Positions 34,514-43,309 of a stretch of DNA of 64,000 bases are shown here, one piece after another. How positions within the stretch are numbered: the first letter of the stretch is position 1; every line of letters starts with the position of its first letter. The notes under the pieces are model-generated. The model was not told the DNA's origin and did not search any database. It saw only the letters and a program-made list of their open reading frames with translations. Source of the DNA: Tepidibacter formicigenes DSM 15518 (GTDB taxonomy: Bacteria > Bacillota > Clostridia > Peptostreptococcales > Peptostreptococcaceae); NCBI RefSeq assembly GCF_900142235.1, contig NZ_FRAE01000008.1, forward strand, positions 17,835-81,834, in the 5' to 3' direction. A program made the position numbers and the translations under genes.

Positions 34514-36271
34514 TTGGAAATACTTTTAACCACATTAAATTCTAAATTTATACACACTAATTTAGCTATTAGATATTTAAATAGCTTTTGCAGAGATTTA
34601 GCTAATATACAAGTTGAAGAATATACTATAAACAACAGTATAGATTACATATTAAAAGAAATATACAAAAAAGATGTAGATTTAGTCGTTTTTTCAACAT
34701 ATATTTGGAATGTTGATGATACATTAAAAATTTGTAAGAATTTAAAACAAATAAGCTCTCATATTAAGATATTACTTGGAGGACCAGAAGTTTCCTATGA
34801 TTTTATAGAATTTATGAAAAAACATGATTTTATTGATTACATTATATATGGAGAAGGAGAAGTTACTTTTAGAGAATTTATTGAGTACTTTTTAGGTAAA
34901 AAAAATATTAATAAAATAGACGGTCTTGTTTATAGGGATAATGGGAATGTGATTGTTAATAATCCAAGAGCATTAATAAATGATTTAAATATTATACCTA
35001 GTCCTTATGAAAATATAGATAAAAGAGAGTATGAAAATAAAATAGTTTATTATGAAACGTCAAGGGGATGTCCTTTTAATTGTCAATACTGTTTATCTTC
35101 TACAATAAAAGGACTTAGATTTTTTGACATAGACAGAGTTAAAAGGGAGCTTAAAAATTTAATAGATGCAAGGGTGAAGCAAGTTAAGTTTGTAGATAGA
35201 ACATTTAATGCTAATAAAAAATATGCACTAGATATAATGAAGTTCATAATGGATAATGACAATGGATATACTAATTTTCATTTTGAAGTAACAGCACATT
35301 TAATAGATGATGAGATGCTTGAGTTTTTATCTACATGTAAGGAAGGGTTATTTCAGTTTGAGATAGGAGTTCAATCTACAAATATAGATACTTTAAAAGA
35401 AGTAGGAAGAGTTCAAAATTTTGAAAGATTATCTTATGTAGTTAATAAGGTATCTAGCTTTAAAAATATACACCAGCATTTAGACTTAATAGCTGGTCTT
35501 CCCTTTGAGGATTATGAAAGTTTTAGAAAGTCATTTAATGAGGTATTTGATTTAGATATAGAACATCTTCAACTTGGTTTTTTAAAAATGCTTAAAGGGT
35601 CAGGGATAAGAAATAATGCTGATAAACATGGATACGTATTTAAAGGATATCCACCTTATGAAGTTTTAGGGAATAAGTATATATCATATGAGGAAATTTT
35701 AAAAATAAAAGACATAGAAGAAATTCTTGAAATTTATTATAACTCTAAGAATTTTAGTCTTTCTATTAAATATATAATTAAAAATTATTATAAAGAAGAT
35801 TCTTTTAAATGCTTTGAGGATTTGGCACAGTTTTGGGAAGAAAAGGGATACTTTAAAGTATCACAAGGAAAAAATAGTCAGTATAAAATTTTATTAGAAT
35901 ATTATAAAGAAAAAATTAAAAACAATTTTGATTTATTTAAAGAAATATTAAAATATGACTATATTTCACTTGGAAGGGTATCTTCTGTTCCTAATTTCTT
36001 TGAAAAAATTGAAGTAGAAGAGTTTAAAAATAGATGTCATAAGTTTTTACAAGATGAAGAAAATACAAGAACTTATCTTCCTGAGTTTGAAAATACTCCA
36101 GCTAAGAATATAATAAAATATGTTCAATTTGAAGTGTTTAAATACGATGTTTTAAGGTTGAAGGAAAATATATATGAAAAACTAGATGAAAATCTAAATA
36201 CAATACTGTTTATATATAATCTAGATAAAAAGGTATTTGAAAAGAGTAAATCATATAAAGTCACTATTTAG
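34514..36271 (+). CDS. B12-binding-domain radical SAM protein (DUF4080-type)
   Basis: 585 aa. Residues 1-130 form a cobalamin-binding Rossmann domain (VVFSTYIWNVDDTLKICKNLK, LLGGPEVSYDF, YIIYGEGEVTF). The radical SAM domain carries CPFNCQYC at about residues 190-197, followed by FVDRTFNANKKYALDIM. The C-terminal 200 residues match the DUF4080 tail. Such enzymes often methylate or rearrange unactivated carbons, substrate unknown. TTG start 9 nt after AAAGGG. The TPR gene starts 10 bp after its stop, so they are likely partners. Confidence 0.85.
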   Translation: MEILLTTLNSKFIHTNLAIRYLNSFCRDLANIQVEEYTINNSIDYILKEIYKKDVDLVVFSTYIWNVDDTLKICKNLKQISSHIKILLGGPEVSYDFIEFMKKHDFIDYIIYGEGEVTFREFIEYFLGKKNINKIDGLVYRDNGNVIVNNPRALINDLNIIPSPYENIDKREYENKIVYYETSRGCPFNCQYCLSSTIKGLRFFDIDRVKRELKNLIDARVKQVKFVDRTFNANKKYALDIMKFIMDNDNGYTNFHFEVTAHLIDDEMLEFLSTCKEGLFQFEIGVQSTNIDTLKEVGRVQNFERLSYVVNKVSSFKNIHQHLDLIAGLPFEDYESFRKSFNEVFDLDIEHLQLGFLKMLKGSGIRNNADKHGYVFKGYPPYEVLGNKYISYEEILKIKDIEEILEIYYNSKNFSLSIKYIIKNYYKEDSFKCFEDLAQFWEEKGYFKVSQGKNSQYKILLEYYKEKIKNNFDLFKEILKYDYISLGRVSSVPNFFEKIEVEEFKNRCHKFLQDEENTRTYLPEFENTPAKNIIKYVQFEVFKYDVLRLKENIYEKLDENLNTILFIYNLDKKVFEKSKSYKVTI

Positions 36272-36281
36272 GAGGGAGATT

Positions 36282-37415
36282 ATGAAGTTTAGAATAGAGA
36301 ATTATATATTTAATAAAACTGAAAATATTGCTTTTCTGACTATAAAAGAAGATGCTGACCTTCATTTAAAAGGATATAAGATACCTAAAGGTGGAATAGA
36401 TGTTCCAATACTCAATGAAGAACTTGTAAAAGGTATAAAAGAAAGAAGTGCTGAAAATAATTTAACATTAGTCTCAATTGCTAATGGAATGATATATATA
36501 ATTGGTATAGATTCTAAGTTTAAATACAATGAAGAATATAAGAAGTTCTTATATGAGTTTGATGAAAAAATAGAAGATTATATAGGGTATATGGGAGTTA
36601 AAAAGGCAAATGAAAAAGAACTTACAGAAGCTTTAATATATTTTAAATCTCTTATAACATTAAATCCTAATAATGTAAATGGTCTTTATAATTATGCTTT
36701 AGTTTGTCAGGATATAGCTAAAATACATGAAAAAAATAAAGAAGAGAAGAAGATGAATGACTTTTTACTAGAAGCGTTGGATAAATTAGAAACTATAATT
36801 GATATTTATCCTGAATTTACTCTTGCGTATTATCAATTAGGATATCACTATTATAATCAAAAGCAATACATAAAAGCAAAGCTTACATGGGAAGAAGCTA
36901 TAGAGCTTGGGCTTGATGAAGATAGAGAAATGGAACTTAAAAATGAACTCAAAAAAATGGAACATAAAGTAGATTATGAAGAAGGGTATAATTTAGTTTT
37001 AAGAGGACAAGCTGAGGAAGGACTTGAAAAATTACTTCCTTTAATGGATGAGTATTCTGATTGGTGGAATTTATTATTCTTTATAGGGCTAGCTTATAGA
37101 CAACTTAATAATGTAGATGAAGCTATAAAATATTTTGAAAAAATATTAATATTAAATCCACGTCAAGTTGATACTATTGTTGAAATAGGTCTTTGTTATG
37201 CAATGGTTGGAAATTTAAAAGATTCTGTAGAACAATTCAAACGAGCATTAGATATAAAAGAAGACCCAGAGGTTATGTGCAATCTAGGAATGGCATATCT
37301 TCAAATGGGAGACATAGATGAAGCTAAAAAGCACATAGAAAAAGCATATAGTTTAAATCCAGAAGATGAAGTAACTATAGCATGCATAAATGAGTTGAAA
37401 AAATACGAGAAGTAA
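36282..37415 (+). CDS. Tetratricopeptide repeat protein
   Basis: 377 aa. The first 110 residues are a separate alpha/beta domain of unknown type. From about residue 120 on, TPR units are seen: ALIYFKSLITLNPNNVNGLYNYAL, LDKLETIIDIYPEFTLAYYQLGYHYY, AIKYFEKILILNPRQVDTIVEIG, SVEQFKRALDIKEDPEVMCNLG and AKKHIEKAYSLNPEDE. No signal peptide. ATG 36282 has TAGGAGGG upstream; the longer in-frame start at 36237 lies inside the previous gene. TPRs mediate protein contacts; by position it may serve the B12 radical SAM protein. Confidence 0.88.
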   Translation: MKFRIENYIFNKTENIAFLTIKEDADLHLKGYKIPKGGIDVPILNEELVKGIKERSAENNLTLVSIANGMIYIIGIDSKFKYNEEYKKFLYEFDEKIEDYIGYMGVKKANEKELTEALIYFKSLITLNPNNVNGLYNYALVCQDIAKIHEKNKEEKKMNDFLLEALDKLETIIDIYPEFTLAYYQLGYHYYNQKQYIKAKLTWEEAIELGLDEDREMELKNELKKMEHKVDYEEGYNLVLRGQAEEGLEKLLPLMDEYSDWWNLLFFIGLAYRQLNNVDEAIKYFEKILILNPRQVDTIVEIGLCYAMVGNLKDSVEQFKRALDIKEDPEVMCNLGMAYLQMGDIDEAKKHIEKAYSLNPEDEVTIACINELKKYEK

Positions 37416-37435
37416 AGCTACTTCTCGTATTTTTT
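37398..37435. terminator. Bidirectional terminator between the TPR and GltD-like genes
   Basis: Perfect 16-bp stem (37399-37414 with 37419-37434), with A run and T run; it overlaps both convergent stop codons. Confidence 0.93.
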
Positions 37436-38662
37436 AGTAATATATTCATCAATAGCCATGGCAACCTTTTTAGAAAGATTTACGGCTTCTACAACAGTTT
37501 TAGCCCCAGTTACAACATCCCCTGAAGCAAATACACCTTCTCTGCTAGTTCTTCCATAATCATCAGTCATTACAAGACCAGTTGTACCTGTATTTATCCC
37601 GTTAGTATTTGAAACTATATTTGCTCTAGGGCCTTGACTTACGGCTATTATAACTGAATTACAAGTAAATATTCCCTCTGAATCTTTTATAGGAACTACC
37701 TTTGTATATCCAGAGTCATCTGTTATTTTTTTTGTTTTTAAATATTTAACCCCTTCATCTACTATTTCTATTGGGGTTTTAAAAAGCTCAAACTTAACTC
37801 CATCAATTTTAGCGTATTCTATTTCATATTTTGTAGCAGACATATCTTCTATGTCTTTTCTATACATGATGTATACATCTTTAGCACCTTTTCTAATTGC
37901 AGTTCTTGCTACATCCATTGCTACATTTCCAGCACCTATTACACAAACTTTTTCACCTAAATCATAAACATTAGGATTTTTTAAATAATCAATAGCAAAG
38001 TGAACATGCCCTAAGCTTTCTCCTTTTATATTTAATGTATTAGGCTTCCATACTCCTGTTCCTATGAAAATGGCATCATATCCATCTCTAAAAAGATTAT
38101 CAATAGTTATAACAGGACCAATTAAAGTGTTTGGTCTTATTTTAACTCCAAGCTCTATTAGCTTATTCTTTAATCTTTCAAGAATATCTTTAGGTAGTCT
38201 AAATTCTGGTATACCATATCTTAAAACTCCGCCAATTTTATCATGAGCTTCAAATATAGTTATATCATATCCTTTTAAAGATAACATAAAAGCAACAACT
38301 ATTCCTGCAGGACCAGAACCTACTATGGCAACTTTTCTATTTAGATTCTTTTCTTTTTTTAATGTTGAACTGTTTAAATAATAATCAGATATATAATTTT
38401 CGATTGAACTTATTTGAACAGGATTTCCTTTTACTCCAAGAATACAGTGACCTTCACATTGATTTTCATGAGGACACACTAATGAGCAAATTACAGAAAG
38501 AGGATTATTATTAAATAAAATTTTTCCTGCTTCTTTGATATCATTGTTTAAAAGAAGATTTATAACTTCTGGAATAGATGTATTAACAGGACATCCTTGT
38601 TTACATCTTGGTTTTTTACATTGAAGGCATCTGCGTGCTTCTTCTATTATATGTCTTCCCAT
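37418..38662 (-). CDS. NAD(P)-dependent glutamate synthase small-subunit-like oxidoreductase
   Basis: 414 aa. N-terminal iron-sulfur region with CLQCKKPRCKQGC and CSLVCPHENQCEGHC (two [4Fe-4S] clusters), FAD motif VGSGPAGIVVA with IGGVLRYGIPEFRLPK, NADPH motif IGAGNVAMDVARTAIRKGA and terminal ASGDVVTGAKTVVEAV. This is the GltD/NfnB architecture. No large GltB partner is adjacent, so it may be a stand-alone flavin oxidoreductase or electron-transfer subunit rather than a true glutamate synthase. ATG 38662 is 9 nt after TAGGAG; starts at 38668 and 38671 are too close to it. Confidence 0.88.
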   Translation of the reverse strand: MGRHIIEEARRCLQCKKPRCKQGCPVNTSIPEVINLLLNNDIKEAGKILFNNNPLSVICSLVCPHENQCEGHCILGVKGNPVQISSIENYISDYYLNSSTLKKEKNLNRKVAIVGSGPAGIVVAFMLSLKGYDITIFEAHDKIGGVLRYGIPEFRLPKDILERLKNKLIELGVKIRPNTLIGPVITIDNLFRDGYDAIFIGTGVWKPNTLNIKGESLGHVHFAIDYLKNPNVYDLGEKVCVIGAGNVAMDVARTAIRKGAKDVYIMYRKDIEDMSATKYEIEYAKIDGVKFELFKTPIEIVDEGVKYLKTKKITDDSGYTKVVPIKDSEGIFTCNSVIIAVSQGPRANIVSNTNGINTGTTGLVMTDDYGRTSREGVFASGDVVTGAKTVVEAVNLSKKVAMAIDEYITKKYEK

Positions 38663-38729
38663 AGCCATCAACTCCTATTAAAAATTATTAAAAATATATT
38701 ATAACACAATAAAGGATACAATATACATA

Positions 38730-38761
38730 AAAAAAATAAAGGATGGTATTAACCAACCTTT
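38730..38761 (-). terminator. Terminator of the 36-aa ORF
   Basis: On the minus strand AAAGGTTGGT / ACCATCCTTT (38752-38761 with 38738-38747), one mismatch, followed by ATTTTTTTT. Confidence 0.7.
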
Positions 38762-38806
38762 ACCTTAAACTATTATATGATATTTTATCTTAAAGTTAAT
38801 ATACTA

Positions 38807-38917
38807 TTATTTTTCATTATTACTATATTTTAGTGATAATTTTTTTGCAGCCTCATCATTAAGACCTAATCTTTTAAGAGTTACAAAGTAATATTCAAAG
38901 TTGTAGTAGTTTTTCAT
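38807..38917 (-). CDS. Small 36-aa protein
   Basis: ATG at 38917 is preceded by AAAGGAG at a good distance and reads 36 codons to TAA 38807-38809, followed by a hairpin terminator. The product (MKNYYNFEYYFVTLKRLGLN, then DEAAKKLSLKYSNNEK) is aromatic at the N-terminus and amphipathic afterwards. No homologue recognised. The combination of ribosome site, stop and terminator supports a real gene, but length alone would not. Confidence 0.6.
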   Translation of the reverse strand: MKNYYNFEYYFVTLKRLGLNDEAAKKLSLKYSNNEK

Positions 38918-38993
38918 AGTAATTGCTCCTTTCATAATTTTGTTTTTTAAAGTTATGGTATATATAATAGCACATAATAAACAAAATATTAAT

Positions 38994-39008
38994 AATTTTC
39001 TGAAAATT
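38994..39008 (+). promoter_or_regulatory. CodY box
   Basis: AATTTTCTGAAAATT, a perfect match to the CodY consensus AATTTTCWGAAAATT, and extended to a 21-bp near-palindrome. It is 154 bp upstream of ptb and 77 bp upstream of the divergent 36-aa gene. A short palindrome GGATAA-A-TTATCC (39034-39046) and an inverted repeat TTATATAG/CTATATAA near 39093-39110 follow. CodY would repress ptb when branched-chain amino acids and GTP are plentiful. Confidence 0.75.
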
Positions 39009-39161
39009 ATTTTGTAAAATTTTTTCTTGATGAGGATAAATTATCCATTAACTTAAATTTGTAAAATTATAATTTAGGAGGATAATTTTTTATTATATAG
39101 AACTATATAAATTAAAGTAAAAATAATATCTAAAATTTTTGAGCATGAAGGGGGAAAACTG

Positions 39162-40058
39162 ATGATAAAAAAGTTAGATGAAATTGTAAAAAAAGTAAAA
39201 AGTGTATCTTCTATGAAATTAGCTGTAGCTGCAGCTGAGGATAGTGAAGTTTTACAAGCTGTATTTGATGCAAAAAAAGAAGGTATAGTTGACCCTGTAT
39301 TAATAGGAGATATAGAAAAAATAACTGAAATAGCTAACTATTTAGGAGAGAGTTTAGATGAGATTAAATTAGTACAAGCAGATGATTTAATAGATAGTGC
39401 ACAAAAAGCAGTAAAGCTTGTATCTGGTGGAGAAGCTGATTTTGTAATGAAAGGGCTCTTGGATACATATATACTTTTAAAAGAGGTTTTAAATAAAGAA
39501 TATGGACTTAGAACGGATAGTTTATTAAGTCATGTTATGCTTTATGAAGTTCCAACTTATCATAAACTTTTATTATTAACAGACGGAGGAATGAATATAG
39601 CTCCAGATGTTAATCAAAAGGAAAAAATTATTAAGAATGCTTTAAAAGCAGCTAAAGCTTTAGAAATAGAAAAAATAAAAGTAGCTTGTATTGCTGCTAA
39701 AGAAAAAGTAAGTGAAAAGATGATAGCTACAATTGATGCGAAAGTTCTTTCTGAAAAGGACTATGGAGAAAATGTAGTTGTTGAAGGTCCTCTTGCTTTT
39801 GATTTAGCTGTATCAAGCGATGCTGCTAAAATTAAAAAATTTGAAAGCAAGGTATCTGGAGATGTAGATGTAATGGTTGTTCCTACTATAGAGGTTGGAA
39901 ACGGTATAGGAAAATCACTTACATATATGGCTAATGCTAAATCAGCAGGAATAATAATGGGAGCTAAAGCACCTGTAGTACTTGTATCTAGAGCTGATAC
40001 TCATGAATCGAAGCTTTATTCTATCGCATTAGGAGCTCTTATAGCAAGTAATAAATAA
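39162..40058 (+). CDS. ptb: Phosphate butyryltransferase (phosphotransacylase family)
   Basis: 298 aa, normal for Ptb. It converts butyryl-CoA or a branched acyl-CoA and phosphate to the acyl phosphate, which a kinase turns into ATP. Motifs: MKGLLDTYILLKEVLNKEYGLR, SHVMLYEVP, LTDGGMNIAPD, GPLAFDLAVS and PTIEVGNGIGKSL. No buk kinase lies next to it. GGGGG before ATG. It is the gene immediately upstream of the WL operon, the arrangement I recall for C. difficile, but a 536-bp gap and a promoter separate them. A Pta-like activity on acetyl-CoA cannot be excluded. Confidence 0.88.
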   Translation: MIKKLDEIVKKVKSVSSMKLAVAAAEDSEVLQAVFDAKKEGIVDPVLIGDIEKITEIANYLGESLDEIKLVQADDLIDSAQKAVKLVSGGEADFVMKGLLDTYILLKEVLNKEYGLRTDSLLSHVMLYEVPTYHKLLLLTDGGMNIAPDVNQKEKIIKNALKAAKALEIEKIKVACIAAKEKVSEKMIATIDAKVLSEKDYGENVVVEGPLAFDLAVSSDAAKIKKFESKVSGDVDVMVVPTIEVGNGIGKSLTYMANAKSAGIIMGAKAPVVLVSRADTHESKLYSIALGALIASNK

Positions 40059-40594
40059 TAAAAAATAGGAATTATAGATTATGCTTTTAATTTAAACGTA
40101 TAAAAATTAACAATAAAAGGCTGTTGATATTTGAATAACAAGTGTTACAGAAATAATATGACTATTGATTTTCTGGTGATAATAAATAAGTGAAATTATA
40201 CATTGTATAAACATACATATGGTTTAATTTTTTTTAAAAAATAATATTATTGCCAGGAAATCATTTTTTTAAACTGAAATAAGCAAAACTATGTCACAAG
40301 AATTGATTTTTATGTTATAATAAAATTGTAAATAAATAGGAGCTACCTGAATAAATATACAAAATATTTTTTTGAAAATGATTGTTTTAAATTTAACGAT
40401 TTTTCTTCAAAAATATATTAATAATGACAAAAAGATTTAAAGTTCATTTAGGGAATAAAAGGGGAATTATAATTTAATTTTAATAACAGGCAGTGAAAAA
40501 CTATCTGAAGATAGACAAAAAAGTCATGAAGACTCTTTTTGTTATATATTTTTTTAAATTTGAAAGAGGTTATCATAAAAAGGGGGAAAGAAAA
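40059..40594 (+). other. 536-bp intergenic region with cooS promoter and leader
   Basis: No ORF with a convincing start. An extended -10 (TGTTATAAT; TATAAT at 40316-40321) suggests a transcript start near 40328 and a leader of about 265 nt. Late in the leader are two adjacent hairpins: CTATC-TGAA-GATAG (40501-40514 region) and ACAAAAAAGTC / GACTCTTTTTGT (40515-40525 with 40531-40542), the second followed by TATATATTTTTTT and therefore terminator-like. The first 250 bp after ptb show no clear terminator. Regulation of the WL operon probably happens here, but I cannot name the RNA class. Confidence 0.55.
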
Positions 40595-42505
40595 ATGGAA
40601 GAAAAAGTATTATCAATTGACAGTGCAACTAATGAGCTTATAAAAAAAGCTAAAGAAGATGGAGTGGAAACAATTTTCGACAGAAAAGAAAATATGAAAC
40701 CATGTCCTATGGGTGAAAAAGGAATTTGTTGTAGGATATGTGCTATGGGACCATGTAGAATAACACCAAAGACACCTAGAGGACTTTGTGGAGCTACTGC
40801 AGATGTTATAGTTTCAAGAAACTTTGCTAGAATGGTAGCGGGAGGAGCTGCAGCTCACTCTGATCATGGTAGAGATATAGCTCATGTATTACATATGGCA
40901 AGTAAAGATGGAAATTACAAGGTAACAGATGAAGTTAAATTAATGGAACTTGCTAAAAGATGGAAAATAGAAACAGAAGATAGAGATGTTTATGATATAG
41001 CACATGAAGTTGCTGAATTTGCACTTAATGAATTTGGTAAGCCATTTGGAACATTAGAATTTCCACCATCTTTACCAGAACAAAGAGAGAAGGTTTGGAA
41101 AGATTTAAATGTTGTTCCAAGATCTATAGATAGAGAAGTAGTAACTATTATGCATTCAACTCATGTTGGATGTACAGCAGATGCTGATAGTATGCTTAAT
41201 ATTTCAATGAGAACAGCTATTTCAGATGGATGGGGAGGTTCTTACATAGCTACGGAGCTGAGTGATATATTATTTGGAACTCCTGTACCAAGAGAAACAG
41301 AAGCAAACCTTGGTGTTTTGGAAGAAAATCAAGTTAATATAATACTTCATGGACATGAACCTTCTTTATCAGAAATGATAGTTTTAGCTGCAGAAGATCC
41401 AGAACTTTTAGCTCTTGCTAAAGAAGTTGGAGCAGATGGAATAAACTTAGCAGGAATGTGCTGTACAGCGAATGAAGTTACTATGAGACATGGTGTTAAA
41501 ATAGCAGGAAACTTTGCGCAACAAGAGCTTGCTATTTTAACAGGAGCAGTAGAAGCTGTAATAGTTGACGTTCAATGTATATTCCCGGCTTTAGCACCAC
41601 TTGCAGATTGCTATCATACTAAATTTATAACTACATCTCCAAAAGCTAGAATAACAGGAGCAACTCATATAGAATTTGATGAAGAAAAAGCTCTTGAATC
41701 TGCTAAACAAATAGTTAAAGAAGCTATATTTAACTTTAAAAATAGAAAGAAAGAAAAAGTATTTATACCACAAACTAAATCTCATGCAGTAGTTGGTTAT
41801 AGTACAAAAGCTATAATCAATCAATTAGATAAAGTGGTTAACTCTCATATAGATATAGCTGGAACAGTTAAGCCTCTTGCTGATTGTATAACATCTGGAG
41901 TTTTAAGAGGAGCAGCAGGAATTGTTGGATGTAATAATCCTAAAGTTAAACATGACTATGGACATATAGAAATGATAAAAGAATTAATTAAAAATGATGT
42001 TATAGTAGTTACTACAGGATGTGCTGCTCAAGCTGCAGCAAAAGCTGGTCTTTTAAGTAAAGATGCTAGAAAATTAGCTGGTAAAGGTCTTGCTACAGTA
42101 TGCGAACTTGTAGATATACCACCAGTACTTCATATGGGATCTTGTGTTGATATAAGTCGTATATTAGAACTTGTAGGTTTAGTTGCTAAGCACTTAAATG
42201 TAGATATATCTGAATTACCAGTAGTTGGAGCAGCTCCAGAGTGGATGTCAGAAAAAGCAGTATCTATAGGAACATATGTAGTTGCATCTGGTATAGATAC
42301 ATGGCTTGGAGTAGCTCCTCCAGTAACGGGAGGACCGAGAGTTCTTGAAATATTAACAAGTGAAATGGAAAATATGGTTGGTGCGAAGTTCTTCGTTGAA
42401 CCTGACCCAGTTAAGGCTGCACATCAAATGATTGAAAGAATAGAGCAAAAACGTAAAGGTTTAGAAGAAAAGTTTGAAAATCCAGAAGCACTAGCAGAAG
42501 CTTAA
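40595..42505 (+). CDS. cooS: Ni-containing carbon monoxide dehydrogenase catalytic subunit
   Basis: 636 aa. Reduces CO2 to CO for acetyl-CoA synthesis. Cysteines for the D- and B-clusters are at residues 37, 45, 46, 49, 54 and 65 (CCRICAMGPCR). C-cluster ligands lie in HVGCTADADS, MCCTANE, VGCNNPK, TGCAAQAAAKAG and GSCVDISR. Start: AAGGGGGA lies 8 nt before ATG 40595; the frame is open upstream to a GTG at 40493, but those 34 codons pass through the leader hairpin. First gene of the WL operon; cooC follows. Confidence 0.97.
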   Translation: MEEKVLSIDSATNELIKKAKEDGVETIFDRKENMKPCPMGEKGICCRICAMGPCRITPKTPRGLCGATADVIVSRNFARMVAGGAAAHSDHGRDIAHVLHMASKDGNYKVTDEVKLMELAKRWKIETEDRDVYDIAHEVAEFALNEFGKPFGTLEFPPSLPEQREKVWKDLNVVPRSIDREVVTIMHSTHVGCTADADSMLNISMRTAISDGWGGSYIATELSDILFGTPVPRETEANLGVLEENQVNIILHGHEPSLSEMIVLAAEDPELLALAKEVGADGINLAGMCCTANEVTMRHGVKIAGNFAQQELAILTGAVEAVIVDVQCIFPALAPLADCYHTKFITTSPKARITGATHIEFDEEKALESAKQIVKEAIFNFKNRKKEKVFIPQTKSHAVVGYSTKAIINQLDKVVNSHIDIAGTVKPLADCITSGVLRGAAGIVGCNNPKVKHDYGHIEMIKELIKNDVIVVTTGCAAQAAAKAGLLSKDARKLAGKGLATVCELVDIPPVLHMGSCVDISRILELVGLVAKHLNVDISELPVVGAAPEWMSEKAVSIGTYVVASGIDTWLGVAPPVTGGPRVLEILTSEMENMVGAKFFVEPDPVKAAHQMIERIEQKRKGLEEKFENPEALAEA

Positions 42506-42534
42506 AAAAATAAACTGAAAAAAGGTGATAAAAC

Positions 42535-43308
42535 ATGAAAATAGCTATAACAGGAAAAGGTGGAGTAGGAAAAACAACATTTTCAGCAATGCTTTCGAGA
42601 ATATATGCAGACGAAGGTTATAGAGTTTTATCAGTTGATGCAGATCCTGATGCCAATTTAGCATTGGCATTAGGATTTCCTAAAGAATTAATGGATGAAA
42701 TAGTTCCAATATCTGAAATGAAGAATTTAGTAGCAGAGAGAACTAATGCTCCTGCAGGAAGCTTTGGAAAAATGTTTAAGATGAATCCTAAAGTTGATGA
42801 TATACCTGATAGATACTGTAAGGAGTACAATGGAGTAAGACTTTTGACTATGGGAACAGTAGATACAGGTGGATCTGGATGTGTATGCCCAGAACATGTT
42901 CTACTTAAAAGACTTACAAGTCATTTAATACTTCAAAATAAAGATGTTGTAATAATGGATATGGAAGCGGGAATAGAACACTTAGCTAGAGGAACAGCAC
43001 AGGGAGTAGATGCTTTTATTGTAGTAGTAGAGCCAGGAGAGAGAAGTCTTCAAACTTATAGAAAAGTAAAAAAACTTGGGGAAGATATTGGGGTTAAAAA
43101 GGTTTTGGTTGTTGGTAATAAAATAAGGAATAAAGACGATGAAAATTTTATAATAAATAATGTTCAAAATGGGGAATGTTTAGGATTTATATATTATAAT
43201 GAAGAGGTGATAAATTCTGACAGGTCTAATTTGTCTCCTTATGATAACAGTATAAAAACTGTTGAGGAGATTAAATATATAAAACAAAAATTACAAGGGG
43301 GAATTTAA
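42535..43308 (+). CDS. cooC: CODH nickel-insertion accessory ATPase CooC
   Basis: 257-aa MinD/ParA-type ATPase with the deviant P-loop GKGGVGKTT (residues 7-15), [13 protein letters not shown], the CVCPEH cysteine pair around residue 121-123 that binds metal between monomers, and [14 protein letters not shown]. It matures the C-cluster of CooS with ATP. Directly follows cooS (29 bp) and abuts fhs. A second paralogue is at 49700. Confidence 0.94.
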   Translation: MKIAITGKGGVGKTTFSAMLSRIYADEGYRVLSVDADPDANLALALGFPKELMDEIVPISEMKNLVAERTNAPAGSFGKMFKMNPKVDDIPDRYCKEYNGVRLLTMGTVDTGGSGCVCPEHVLLKRLTSHLILQNKDVVIMDMEAGIEHLARGTAQGVDAFIVVVEPGERSLQTYRKVKKLGEDIGVKKVLVVGNKIRNKDDENFIINNVQNGECLGFIYYNEEVINSDRSNLSPYDNSIKTVEEIKYIKQKLQGGI

Positions 43309-43309
43309 A

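Noticed and set aside
39075..39161. AGGAGGAT ribosome-site-like sequence before ptb
   Set aside because: No start codon with an open frame follows it.
40493..40594. Longer CODH start at GTG 40493
   Set aside because: No ribosome site, passes through two leader hairpins, and the extra residues are not CODH-like; ATG 40595 has an excellent ribosome site.
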